From: an uncultured Bacilli bacterium
GTDB taxonomy: Bacteria; Bacillota_I; Bacilli_A; RFN20; CAG-826
DNA length: 64,000 nucleotides
Assembly: GCA_905236715.1 (NCBI GenBank)
Contig: CAJOMQ010000005.1
Location: 20,433 to 84,432, forward strand
Direction of reading: 5' to 3'
The notes under the pieces are model-generated. The model made no database searches and was not told the DNA's origin. It saw only the letters and a program-made list of their open reading frames with translations. Shown here one piece after another: positions 16,774 through 25,267 of the stretch. Numbering within the stretch: position 1 is the first letter of the stretch; the number at the start of each line of letters is the position of its first letter. The position numbers and the translations under genes were made by a program.

Positions 16774-16819
16774 GTCAGCGGTAGTTATTATATAACGTTG
16801 CTGAAGAAATAATCAATTT

Positions 16820-17131
16820 TTATTTTCCGAGGAATTTGACTAGCATTGGCTTAGGCATAAATCCCAAGCGGGAATCGATAAGCTTTCCATCTTCAAATAG
16901 TAATAAAGTAGGAATAGATTGCACATTAAATTTCGCGGCAATTTCCGGAGCTTCATCGACATCCACTTTAATGACTTTGATATCACCAAATTCCCCATTT
17001 CTATCCATTTCTTCTAAAACAGGGGCTAACATTTGGCAAGGGCCACACCATTCGGCAAAAAAATCCACAAAGACACGACCTTGTTTCAAGGCTTCGTCAA
17101 ATTCTAATTCATCATTAATATGTAAGATCAT
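16820..17131 (-). CDS. trxA: Thioredoxin
   Basis: A 103-residue single-domain thioredoxin that reduces protein disulfides in the cytosol. The active site WCGPCQM is at about residues 27-33, and the cis-Pro segment SIPTLLLFEDGK follows at about 72-83. No signal peptide is present. The ATG at 17131 has a GGAGGGAG site 5 nt upstream and lies 12 nt after the TraX-like gene, so the three genes 18872-16820 form one operon. No thioredoxin reductase is in the window. Confidence 0.96.
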   Translation of the reverse strand: MILHINDELEFDEALKQGRVFVDFFAEWCGPCQMLAPVLEEMDRNGEFGDIKVIKVDVDEAPEIAAKFNVQSIPTLLLFEDGKLIDSRLGFMPKPMLVKFLGK

Positions 17132-17143
17132 GTTTTCTCCCTC

Positions 17144-18025
17144 CTAAGCGCACAAGAATGCAATCGCGACAATAATTATAAGGTGAAGCGGGTAATAGAG
17201 ATAACTACCATATTCAAACCACTTGGCATTATAACCGCGTTTGCCGTTATAAAGCAAAATAAATGCTCCCGAAAACATCGCCATATTTTGCACACCGACA
17301 TCCCAAAATAGATAATCATAATCGATGAGCATGCCACACAAATATAAACCAGTAGTGACCACGATTAAGGCACCAATAGCAAAAACATTGGTGAGATTTC
17401 GATCGAGGAAACTACCTTCTAAATATTCTTTTTTCATCCCCGTTTTATTTTCGTGATAATCTAAGGCCCATTCCTTTAGAATGTAGGCAAAATAAAATCC
17501 GACAATTAATAAGAATGAATACCAACCATATTGTGTTCTTAAAAAGAAGGGGAACCAATAGACAATCGCTCCGCTTGCTTCATACGCCGTGACACAAAAA
17601 CTTGTGACGGAAATAGCAAAAGGAATAATGGCTAAAGCTTTCAGATAATTTTCTTTTCTTTTCAATAAAAAGACCGCAGTAGCCCCTAATAACAAATCAA
17701 GAAAAATATTCCCTTCCGCCCATAACGAATATCCTTCAAATATAGGTAGATATTCCACTAAAACCATAGCGCCAGAAATAATCGTAGCCATAATGCCTAA
17801 TCGTAAAGCGTATTTAGCAAAACTTTTGGTGTGCATGACACCTTCCACAATCATGAAGCAAAATAATGGAAGGGCTAATCGGCCAATATAACGGCAAGGT
17901 ATGACAGCCCAAAAATTACTACCGATAAATTCTTGTAAGGCCCAACCAATATGGTCAATAGTCATTGTCACTAAGGCAATGATCTTTAACCAAAAGCTCG
18001 AAAGAATCGTAAATTTTTTATCCAT
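17144..18025 (-). CDS. TraX-like polytopic membrane protein
   Basis: A 293-residue protein with about eight hydrophobic helices. The N-terminus LKIIALVTMTIDHIGW is the characteristic start of the TraX family (in the F plasmid, TraX N-acetylates pilin), which on chromosomes is thought to include membrane acyltransferase-like proteins of unknown role. CRYIGRLALPLFCFMIVEG and the C-terminal YGSYLYYPLHLIIIV also fit. The stop of the upstream CPBP gene overlaps its start by 8 nt. No conjugation genes are nearby, so pilin modification is unlikely here. Confidence 0.8.
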   Translation of the reverse strand: MDKKFTILSSFWLKIIALVTMTIDHIGWALQEFIGSNFWAVIPCRYIGRLALPLFCFMIVEGVMHTKSFAKYALRLGIMATIISGAMVLVEYLPIFEGYSLWAEGNIFLDLLLGATAVFLLKRKENYLKALAIIPFAISVTSFCVTAYEASGAIVYWFPFFLRTQYGWYSFLLIVGFYFAYILKEWALDYHENKTGMKKEYLEGSFLDRNLTNVFAIGALIVVTTGLYLCGMLIDYDYLFWDVGVQNMAMFSGAFILLYNGKRGYNAKWFEYGSYLYYPLHLIIIVAIAFLCA

Positions 18026-18872
18026 TTATCACTCCCGCAAGAAAGACCAACATGAAGGATAATAAATTATTTGTCATATGAGCGGTTAAACTCGATGCTA
18101 AACCAAATTTATGATATAAGAAATTAAAGACAACACCGGCGGCAATATATAGAGGAATATTTAACAATTCATTAATCAAAACCTCATTAAATACGGCAGC
18201 TTCGATATCTCCAGCTAGATAACTGATAATACAGCTCCAATCAAAATGAATAAACGCAAATGTTAATGCTGTTAATATATAACCGAGTACGATATGCACC
18301 CTTGATAATAAGGAAAATAAACCAACACGATAGGTTAATTCTTCCACAACTGGTCCAAAGATAACAATGACAAAAAAGGCCATCACTGGTGAACTCAAAA
18401 TATAGGAATTTACCGCTGTTTCATTGGCGTTGTCGGTGATGGGATGAACCGCCTGAATAAAAGCGTTATACCCCATGTTAAAAACTAGCAAGGCACCTAA
18501 TCCTGCTAAACCAAACACATATGGTTTCCATCTTTTGAAGGATTTGAATAGTCCCTTATAATGCATCCACACTAAAGCGGCCAAAGAACAAAAAATGACC
18601 AAATATGACAAGAAATTAATAGTTAATGCAGCGTTATCAATGTCGCCATTTGCCGCCATAAAAATGACGGAGAATACAGTTGCGGCGATATTTAATCCAA
18701 GGAGACCGACAATAAAAATAATTAATTGCTTAACCCAAGGAATCCAGGTCATCTGATTAGAGAAAGTTTTTGGTCCCTCTTTGCGTAAGTCGCTCCCACA
18801 TACGGGACAAGTGGCTTCCGCTACGTCAATTTCACTGTCACAATGTGCACAAGTTTTTTTACCGAATAACAT
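18018..18872 (-). CDS. CPBP-family intramembrane metalloprotease with zinc ribbon
   Basis: A 284-residue protein. Residues 8-27 hold two CxxC pairs (CAHC, CPVC), a zinc ribbon. After it come about seven transmembrane helices with the CAAX/ABI protease signatures: EELTYR (EExxxR, about residue 178), FIHFDWS (His, about 210) and AHMTNN near the end. These motifs form the membrane metal site of CPBP peptidases, known for prenyl-protein or bacteriocin-related processing in other organisms. A TAAAGGA-like site precedes the ATG. The zinc ribbon may mediate protein contact. Substrate unknown. Confidence 0.85.
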   Translation of the reverse strand: MLFGKKTCAHCDSEIDVAEATCPVCGSDLRKEGPKTFSNQMTWIPWVKQLIIFIVGLLGLNIAATVFSVIFMAANGDIDNAALTINFLSYLVIFCSLAALVWMHYKGLFKSFKRWKPYVFGLAGLGALLVFNMGYNAFIQAVHPITDNANETAVNSYILSSPVMAFFVIVIFGPVVEELTYRVGLFSLLSRVHIVLGYILTALTFAFIHFDWSCIISYLAGDIEAAVFNEVLINELLNIPLYIAAGVVFNFLYHKFGLASSLTAHMTNNLLSFMLVFLAGVING

Positions 18873-18956
18873 TTTTGTTTCAATCCTTTAATGAACAATA
18901 TACACTAATTATGAAATGAAATATAGCATTTACTATGTGAATGCTCATCGTGATTT

Positions 18957-19334
18957 ATGAAAACAGTTACGCAAATTTATCAAAGTAATATGGAAGTCAT
19001 GAAATCCAAATTCATTTCTTTCTTAATACCTCTTTCCCAGCCCGATGATTTCAAATTAGTTTTGAAAAATCTCCAAAAAGAGCATTCAAAAGCCAAACAT
19101 ATTGTCTACGCTTATAAAGTAGGTAACAAAAGCAAATCTTGTGATGATCAAGAACCGAAAGGCACCGCTGGTCGGCCCTTAATGGAATTATTGCTCAAAA
19201 AAGAACTAGATAATGTGGCTCTTGTGGTTGTGCGCTATTTTGGCGGCACCAAATTAGGAGCGGGAAGATTATTGAGAACTTATGTACAAGCTGGTGTTGA
19301 TGTTATCAATGCCGCTGAGATAGTAGAAAGGTGA
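18957..19334 (+). CDS. YigZ/IMPACT family protein, short form
   Basis: A 125-residue protein with only the N-terminal IMPACT (UPF0029) domain. The motifs KSKFISFLIP, KHIVYAYKVG, DDQEPKGTAGRP and VVVRYFGGTKLGAGRLLRTY are all present. Usual bacterial YigZ proteins are about 200 residues with a second alpha/beta domain; here a TGA follows the first domain and the next gene begins 8 nt later, so the short form looks genuine. The family is linked to translation regulation, but its bacterial role is unclear. TACTAT at 18931-18936 is a possible -10. Confidence 0.85.
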   Translation: MKTVTQIYQSNMEVMKSKFISFLIPLSQPDDFKLVLKNLQKEHSKAKHIVYAYKVGNKSKSCDDQEPKGTAGRPLMELLLKKELDNVALVVVRYFGGTKLGAGRLLRTYVQAGVDVINAAEIVER

Positions 19335-19341
19335 AATATTT

Positions 19342-20172
19342 ATGCCTGATTGTAATGGACAATGCAGTGGCTGTGCTTCTGCGGATTCTTGTGAAAGTAA
19401 AAAAATACAAAAAGCCCAATTAAATGATAAAAGCCATATCAAACGTATCGTCGCGGTTTTATCGGGAAAAGGCGGAGTTGGTAAATCTTTTGTTACCTCT
19501 ATGCTTGCCGTTTCTTTAAATCGCCAAGGTTTTAAAGTCGGTATCCTCGATGCTGATATTACCGGTCCGAGTATCCCAAAAGCCTTTGGCATCCATGATA
19601 AAGCCTATGGCGAAGATGATTTAATTTATCCCCTTATTTCTCGTGGTGGGATTAAAATCATGTCCGCTAATTGTCTACTAGAAGATGAAAGTGATCCCAT
19701 TGTCTGGCGTGGTGTTTTGTTAGGCAATCTCATCAAACAATTCTATGAAGACGTCCTATGGGAAGATTTAGATTATCTATTAATCGATATGCCACCAGGA
19801 ACGGGCGATGTGGCTCTCAGTGTCTTCCAATTATTGCCTGTAGATGATTTAGTGATTGTTTCTTCGCCACAAGATTTAGTGAAACTCATTGTGACCAAAG
19901 CCATTAAAATGGCTAACATGATGAGCATCAATGTCTTAGGTGTTATTGAAAATATGTCTTATCTATCTTGTCCAGATTGCGGCAAGAAAATTGAAGTTTT
20001 TGGCCCTTCTAAAGTGGAAGAATTCGCTGACGAATTACATTTCCAAGTCTTGGCCAAATTGCCTTTAAATCCCAAAAATACCGCTTTAATGGATAAAGGA
20101 GAAATCGAAAAAGTTTCTCTACCAGAAATTAATAATGCTGTCGAAGCCATTTTAAAAAGGAGTGATGATTAA
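19342..20172 (+). CDS. mrp: Mrp/NBP35-type iron-sulfur carrier ATPase
   Basis: A 276-residue P-loop ATPase that carries Fe-S clusters to target proteins. An N-terminal Cys cluster, CNGQCSGCASADSC (about residues 4-17), may hold a cluster. The deviant Walker A GKGGVGKS lies at about 46-53, DADITGPSIP and DMPPGTGD follow, and the CxxC motif CPDC, which bridges dimers of the family, is at about 211-214. AGAAAGG precedes the ATG. The gene overlaps the next by 1 nt. Confidence 0.93.
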   Translation: MPDCNGQCSGCASADSCESKKIQKAQLNDKSHIKRIVAVLSGKGGVGKSFVTSMLAVSLNRQGFKVGILDADITGPSIPKAFGIHDKAYGEDDLIYPLISRGGIKIMSANCLLEDESDPIVWRGVLLGNLIKQFYEDVLWEDLDYLLIDMPPGTGDVALSVFQLLPVDDLVIVSSPQDLVKLIVTKAIKMANMMSINVLGVIENMSYLSCPDCGKKIEVFGPSKVEEFADELHFQVLAKLPLNPKNTALMDKGEIEKVSLPEINNAVEAILKRSDD

Positions 20173-21431
20173 TGAATGAATTAGAACAAAGAAGAGAAAA
20201 ACTCTTCGCCATGATGAAAGAAAATAGCATGGCAATTATTTTTGCGGGAACCAGCAAAATTGCTAGTGAAGATGAAGCCTATCCTTTTGTGGTTAACAAT
20301 TCTTTCTTTTATCTCGCCGAAATTAAACAAGAAAATAGTGTCCTTTTATTAATAAAAGGAATCGGAGAAAGAAAAACATATCTCTTTGTTGATGAATATA
20401 ATGAATTGAAAGAGAAATGGACTGGAAAAAGACTGACCTATCAACAAGCCAGTGATATTTCTCATTTAGAAAATGTTTATTCCACTAATAATTTTGACAA
20501 TATGTTGAATTTAGTGATGGCTAATAACGGCAATCAATATGGACGTATTGAATCTGTTTACATTGACTTAACACCAGAAGTCAAAATCGGTGAAACCAAA
20601 AGCACGCAGACATTTGCGGAAGAATTAACATCACGTTATGCCGATATCATCGTTTTAGATGTCAAACCACTGGTTACCGCTTTAAGAATGGTGAAAAGCG
20701 ATTATGAAATTGGCAAATTACGTTCCGCTATTGCGGCCACACACAATGGTATTAATAAATTAATCGTTTCCTTAAAACCCGGTATGTTTGAATACGAATT
20801 AGCGGATATATTTGAATTTTATGGTCGTGAACATGGCCGTCACTCTTTAGCGTTTTCAACTATTATCGCTAACGCTAAAAACGCCACATGTTTACATTAC
20901 CCAACCCAAGAAAGTGTCATTCAACCAGATACTTTAATCTTGTTTGATTTAGGCTATAAACACGATGGTTATTGTGCTGATATTTCTCGTACTTTCCCTG
21001 TATCTGGTAAATTTGAAGGTATGCAAAAAGATGTTTACGCTGCCGTTTTAAAAACCAATAAAGCCATCATTGAATATGCTCGTGCTGGTTTGACCATTAT
21101 GGATTTACAAAATCGTGCTCGTGAAATATTGAAAGATGAATTAGTGACTTTGCATTTATTAAAACCCGAAGAAGATGTGACCAAATATTATTTCCATAAT
21201 GTTTCCCATCACCTCGGTCTTGATACCCACGATGCTTCTAATCGTGAAAAACCATTAGAAGAAGGTAATGTTATCACTGTTGAACCTGGTTTATATATTC
21301 CCGAACTAGGTATCGGTGTGCGTATTGAAGATGATGTTCTCATCCACAATGACCACGCTGAATGTTTATCAATTGAAATTCCCAAAGAAATCGCGGATAT
21401 TGAAAAATTATTCCGTAGCAAGAGGAACTAA
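20172..21431 (+). CDS. M24-family aminopeptidase (Xaa-Pro type)
   Basis: A 419-residue cytosolic metallopeptidase that removes an N-terminal residue preceding proline. The N-terminal 170 residues are the creatinase-like domain. The C-terminal pita-bread domain has all five metal ligands: two Asp in FDLGYKHDGYCADISRTF, His in SHHLGLDTHD, and two Glu in VEPGLYI and VRIEDD. Length fits the PepP (aminopeptidase P II) subgroup. It starts on the last base of the mrp stop (TAATG), so coupling is expected. Confidence 0.92.
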   Translation: MNELEQRREKLFAMMKENSMAIIFAGTSKIASEDEAYPFVVNNSFFYLAEIKQENSVLLLIKGIGERKTYLFVDEYNELKEKWTGKRLTYQQASDISHLENVYSTNNFDNMLNLVMANNGNQYGRIESVYIDLTPEVKIGETKSTQTFAEELTSRYADIIVLDVKPLVTALRMVKSDYEIGKLRSAIAATHNGINKLIVSLKPGMFEYELADIFEFYGREHGRHSLAFSTIIANAKNATCLHYPTQESVIQPDTLILFDLGYKHDGYCADISRTFPVSGKFEGMQKDVYAAVLKTNKAIIEYARAGLTIMDLQNRAREILKDELVTLHLLKPEEDVTKYYFHNVSHHLGLDTHDASNREKPLEEGNVITVEPGLYIPELGIGVRIEDDVLIHNDHAECLSIEIPKEIADIEKLFRSKRN

Positions 21432-21433
21432 TC

Positions 21434-22909
21434 ATGAAAAAATACATCCTAGCTATTGATCAAGGCACGACTTCTTCTCGCGCAATTTTGTTTGACCATA
21501 CTGGTAAAGCCTGTTTTATGGCGCAAAGAGAAGTCACTTGTATCTTCCCCCATTCTGGTTGGGTAGAAGCTGATGCCTTAGCCATTTGGGTCAGCGTCAT
21601 TGATGTTACTAATGAAGTTTTAGTGAAGGCCAATATTAAATGGAACGCTATTGATTCTATCGGTGTCACCAATCAAAGAGAAACCACGGTTATTTGGGAT
21701 AAGAAAACAGGCATGCCAGTTTATAACGCGATTGTTTGGCAATCACGTCAATCTGCGGACATCTGTGATAAATTTGAAGAACAAAAAGAATTTATCCACG
21801 AAAAGACTGGCTTATTAATCAACCCCTATTTCTCCGCTAGTAAGATAAGATTCATTCTTGACCATATTCCCAATGGACAAAAACGTGCGGAAAAAGGTGA
21901 ATTAATGTTTGGCACCATCGATTCTTGGCTCATCTATAAGATGACTAACCATCAAGTGCACGCCACTGATGTCTCTAATGCTTCCAGAACTTTGTTATTT
22001 AATATCCATACCTTAGATTGGGATGAAGAACTTTTAAAATTATTTAACATTCCGAAGAATATGCTACCTATGGTGAGACCTTCTTCATATAACTATGGTC
22101 CCGCTTCTTTCTTTAATAAAACCGTCAATATTTGTGGTGTCGCGGGAGATCAACAAGCTGCTTTATTTGGCCAAACTTGTTTTGAAAAAGGTGAAAGTAA
22201 AAATACCTATGGTACCGGTTGCTTTATGCTATTAAATACAGGAGATACACCAGTATTATCTAAGAAAGGTTTATTAACCACAGTTGCTTGGCAAATTGGT
22301 GACAAAGTCACCTATGCTTTAGAAGGTTCTGTATTTATTGGCGGGGCGATTGTGCAATGGCTTAGAGATGAGATGCAGATGATTCGCACTTCGCGCGAGA
22401 GCGAGACGGAGGCGCTCGCATGTACATACACACATGGCGTATATGTGGTGCCTGCATTCGTGGGCCTAGGCACGCCATATTGGGATGATGACGCCCGCGG
22501 GGCTGTATTTGGATTGACTAGAGGCACTAACAAACATCATTTCATCCGTGCTTGTTTAGATGGCGTGGCTTATCAATGTAAAGATGTTTTTAAAGTGATG
22601 GAAGAAGAAATGGGTAATCGCTTAGTCTGCTTAAAAGTTGACGGTGGGGCCACCGAAAATAAATACCTCATGCAATTCCAAAGTGATTTATTGAGGTGTG
22701 AAATTAAATTGCCTGTTTGTTTACAGACTACCGCATTAGGGGCTGCTTATTTAGCGGGCCTCAATAGTGGATATTTCTCTTCTATGGATGAGATTAAATC
22801 CATTCACGCTTATCAAGCGATATATAATCCAAAGATGCCTTATGATGAGGCAAAAAAGAATTACGAAGGCTGGCTAAAAGCCGTCGCGGCGACAAGAGTG
22901 TTTAAATAA
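21434..22909 (+). CDS. glpK: Glycerol kinase
   Basis: A 491-residue FGGY-family kinase that phosphorylates glycerol to glycerol-3-phosphate with ATP. Family motifs: AIDQGTTSSRAILFD at the start, GVTNQRETT, WQSRQ, GTIDSWLIYKMT, GVAGDQQAALFGQ, NTYGTGCFML and DGGATENKYLMQFQSD. The active residues appear intact. It lies 3 nt after the peptidase gene. Codons for about residues 317-356 are strikingly GC-rich compared with the rest of the gene, described separately. No glpF or glpD is nearby. A strong terminator follows. Confidence 0.96.
   Translation: MKKYILAIDQGTTSSRAILFDHTGKACFMAQREVTCIFPHSGWVEADALAIWVSVIDVTNEVLVKANIKWNAIDSIGVTNQRETTVIWDKKTGMPVYNAIVWQSRQSADICDKFEEQKEFIHEKTGLLINPYFSASKIRFILDHIPNGQKRAEKGELMFGTIDSWLIYKMTNHQVHATDVSNASRTLLFNIHTLDWDEELLKLFNIPKNMLPMVRPSSYNYGPASFFNKTVNICGVAGDQQAALFGQTCFEKGESKNTYGTGCFMLLNTGDTPVLSKKGLLTTVAWQIGDKVTYALEGSVFIGGAIVQWLRDEMQMIRTSRESETEALACTYTHGVYVVPAFVGLGTPYWDDDARGAVFGLTRGTNKHHFIRACLDGVAYQCKDVFKVMEEEMGNRLVCLKVDGGATENKYLMQFQSDLLRCEIKLPVCLQTTALGAAYLAGLNSGYFSSMDEIKSIHAYQAIYNPKMPYDEAKKNYEGWLKAVAATRVFK
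22381..22500 (+). other. GC-rich mosaic patch inside glpK
   Basis: By direct count, 36 of 60 bases are G or C in 22381-22440 and again in 22441-22500, against 24 of 60 in 22501-22560 and 27 of 60 in 22321-22380. Codon choice changes too: CGC, GAG (three times in four codons' span), GCG, ACG, GTG, GGC and CTA replace the usual AT-ending codons. The reading frame and glycerol kinase homology stay intact. Confidence 0.8.
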
Positions 22910-22929
22910 GATTAAATCGAATTATAAAC

Positions 22930-22962
22930 AAATAGGGGGTAGTACCCCCTATTTGCTTTTTT
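22930..22962 (+). terminator. Intrinsic terminator of glpK
   Basis: A 10-bp perfect stem, AAATAGGGGG (22930-22939) with CCCCCTATTT (22945-22954), then GCTTTTTT. Its T tract doubles as the -35 region of the addB promoter. Confidence 0.92.
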
Positions 22963-22981
22963 ATATGAAAAATCTTAAAAT
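22953..22981 (+). promoter_or_regulatory. addBA promoter (leaderless layout)
   Basis: -35 TTGCTT (22953-22958), 17-bp spacer, -10 TAAAAT (22976-22981). The ATG at 22988 follows after only 6 nt, so the mRNA should begin at or very near the start codon. Confidence 0.6.
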
Positions 22982-22987
22982 ATTGAT

Positions 22988-25267
22988 ATGCGAAAAATCA
23001 TTATTGCTCCTTCAAGCATGCACCAAGATTTGATTAATCAATATCGTCAAGATAATGCTTTTTTTGATGTTTCTTTAATCAGCAAAGAAGAATTATTGGA
23101 ACAATGGAAGGGATATTATGATAATTCCGCGATTATCACTCTAATGAAAGAGGGAATGACTTATCAATTAGCCAAGGAAATTTTATCTTATTTACCTTAT
23201 GTTAATCATGGTGATACTGAACATTTAAGATACCTTGAATTATTAAAAGATAAATTAACCTCAAAACGTAATTATCATTTGAATCAATTTTTCGATAAAA
23301 ATGAGGTGGAAATTTATGGTTATAGTGACGATGATAATTCGTTAAATTCACTGATAAAATATTTTCATATTCACCCCATATATCATCTAAATAGAAATAT
23401 TTCTTCAATGGATGTTTTTCAATATGATTCCATGGAAGATGAATGTTATGGTGTTTTAAATAATATTGCTTCTTTAATTGCCCAAGGAATCGATATTAAT
23501 GACATCTATATTTATTGTCAAAATGAAGAATATTTATATTATTTAAATAGATTATCAAAAGGCTTTCATTTCACTGTCGATTTATCAGAAAAAAGATCTT
23601 ATTTACAAACGGAACTAGCCAAAGAATTTATATCTTTATTTAAACAAGAAAAAAATCTGCAAAATACGATTAAATTATTTAAAAATAGCCATCAAAACGA
23701 TGATATTTCCATTTTAGAAAATTTATTAAATGATGATTTATTATCTCTTGATTTTCCATATCAGCTAGATTTTATTACCAATGAATTAAAGCATTATATT
23801 TTAGAACAAAATCATTATAAAAACGCCGTGAAGGTAATTAGTGCTCCAAGAGCGTTTTCTAGTAAATATGTTTTTGTCATTGGCTTTGTTCAGGGAGTCT
23901 ATCCTAAATCTTTCAAAGACAGCAAATATTTAAACGATGAAGAGCTAGAAAAAATTGGCTTAAATACTTCATTTGTTAATACCAAAATTAGTGAAGATAC
24001 ACAGTTATCATTTTTAGCTTCTGATAATCATTTCAAGATTTCTTATCCTTTAAAAAGTTTATCCGCAATATTTTATCCTTCATCTTTTGTTTATAAACAT
24101 AATTTTTCAATTGTTAAAGCGAACTTTCCTGAAGTTATTTATTCGGAGGAAATGGCCAAATTTTACCTTGGCGTCATGACTGATAAATATGTCTTTTTTA
24201 AAGAAGCATCCGAAGATTTTTTGGCGTTAAAATCACTTATTGAAATTCCTTATCAGACTTATGATAATTCTTTTTCTGGTGTTCATGTTTATGACAATGA
24301 TACGGATTTAAAATTGTCTTATTCTGCGATGAAGACATATCATGGCTGCCCATTTGCTTATTATTCATCTACGATTTTAGGACTTGATACTTTTGATGAG
24401 AATATTCATACAAAAATAGGTACTGTGGCACACGCTATTTTATCGTGTCAATATAACGATGATTTTGATTTTGATACTATTTGGGACGAACAAATCAAAC
24501 TAAAGGAATGGTCTTGTTCAGAAATGGTTTTACTTGACGCCTTAAAAGAAAAAATCCGTTGTGCCTCGAATGTTTGCTTGTCCCATCATGCACATGTGAA
24601 GGATCCTAAATATCGTTTAGAAGAAACTTTATACACTGATATAGATAAACATACTTTATTAAAGGGAACTATTGATAAGACAATTATTATAAATGGTGAA
24701 TATTTAGTTCTTGTTGACTATAAAACTAATAGTGAATCTTTCGATATGAAAGAGCTCGAATATGGTTATTCAATGCAATTACCAACCTATGCTTATTTAG
24801 CATTGTCACAAAAGAAGTATGTAGGTTATAAAATTATTGGATTATTTATTAACAATATTTTAGATAAATCACTCAAAACAGCCGCTAGTGATAATAGTGT
24901 TCCTTCTTATTTAAAATTAAAAGGCTGTGTGATTGATGATATGTCTTTAATTACCTTATTAGATTCCACTTTCGAACATGGAGAATCTGAATATATCAAT
25001 GGTGTGAAAGTCAAAAAAGATGGAGGCCTTTATTCATCTAATGCCATTGTTAATGAAAACGAGATGAATTCTTTTGTTGATGTAGCCAAAAAATATTATG
25101 TTGATTGCGCCGAAGAATTAAGAGCGAATAATTTTGCGATTGCCCCTAAATATTTAGATGACAAAAATTTCGCCTGTACATATTGTCCTTTCCGCGATTT
25201 ATGTTTCCGCAAAAATAATCAAATTGTTTTTCTTAAAGAAGCAATAGAGGAGGAAGAAAACCAATGA
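22988..25267 (+). CDS. addB: AddB-like helicase-exonuclease subunit
   Basis: A 759-residue partner of AddA in the double-strand-break end-processing complex. The C-terminal third is a PD-(D/E)XK nuclease: IGTVAHAIL with its His, KGTIDKTI (Asp), LVDYKTNS (DxK). An iron-sulfur staple is suggested by one Cys before the nuclease (YHGCPFAYY) and the late CTYCPFRDLC. The N-terminus has no Walker A motif, as expected for the inactivated helicase part, and the protein is clearly shorter than the roughly 1,150 residues of Bacillus AddB. It overlaps addA by an ATGA. The gene has a leaderless-type promoter. Confidence 0.85.
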   Translation: MRKIIIAPSSMHQDLINQYRQDNAFFDVSLISKEELLEQWKGYYDNSAIITLMKEGMTYQLAKEILSYLPYVNHGDTEHLRYLELLKDKLTSKRNYHLNQFFDKNEVEIYGYSDDDNSLNSLIKYFHIHPIYHLNRNISSMDVFQYDSMEDECYGVLNNIASLIAQGIDINDIYIYCQNEEYLYYLNRLSKGFHFTVDLSEKRSYLQTELAKEFISLFKQEKNLQNTIKLFKNSHQNDDISILENLLNDDLLSLDFPYQLDFITNELKHYILEQNHYKNAVKVISAPRAFSSKYVFVIGFVQGVYPKSFKDSKYLNDEELEKIGLNTSFVNTKISEDTQLSFLASDNHFKISYPLKSLSAIFYPSSFVYKHNFSIVKANFPEVIYSEEMAKFYLGVMTDKYVFFKEASEDFLALKSLIEIPYQTYDNSFSGVHVYDNDTDLKLSYSAMKTYHGCPFAYYSSTILGLDTFDENIHTKIGTVAHAILSCQYNDDFDFDTIWDEQIKLKEWSCSEMVLLDALKEKIRCASNVCLSHHAHVKDPKYRLEETLYTDIDKHTLLKGTIDKTIIINGEYLVLVDYKTNSESFDMKELEYGYSMQLPTYAYLALSQKKYVGYKIIGLFINNILDKSLKTAASDNSVPSYLKLKGCVIDDMSLITLLDSTFEHGESEYINGVKVKKDGGLYSSNAIVNENEMNSFVDVAKKYYVDCAEELRANNFAIAPKYLDDKNFACTYCPFRDLCFRKNNQIVFLKEAIEEEENQ

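Noticed and set aside
17144..18025. Conjugative pilin-modifying TraX from a plasmid
   Set aside because: No conjugation, relaxase or type IV secretion genes are present; the protein lies in a thioredoxin-containing chromosomal operon.
22381..22500. Insertion of a foreign gene fragment into glpK
   Set aside because: The reading frame and residue-level homology to glycerol kinase run unbroken through the patch, so it is a replacement and not an insertion.
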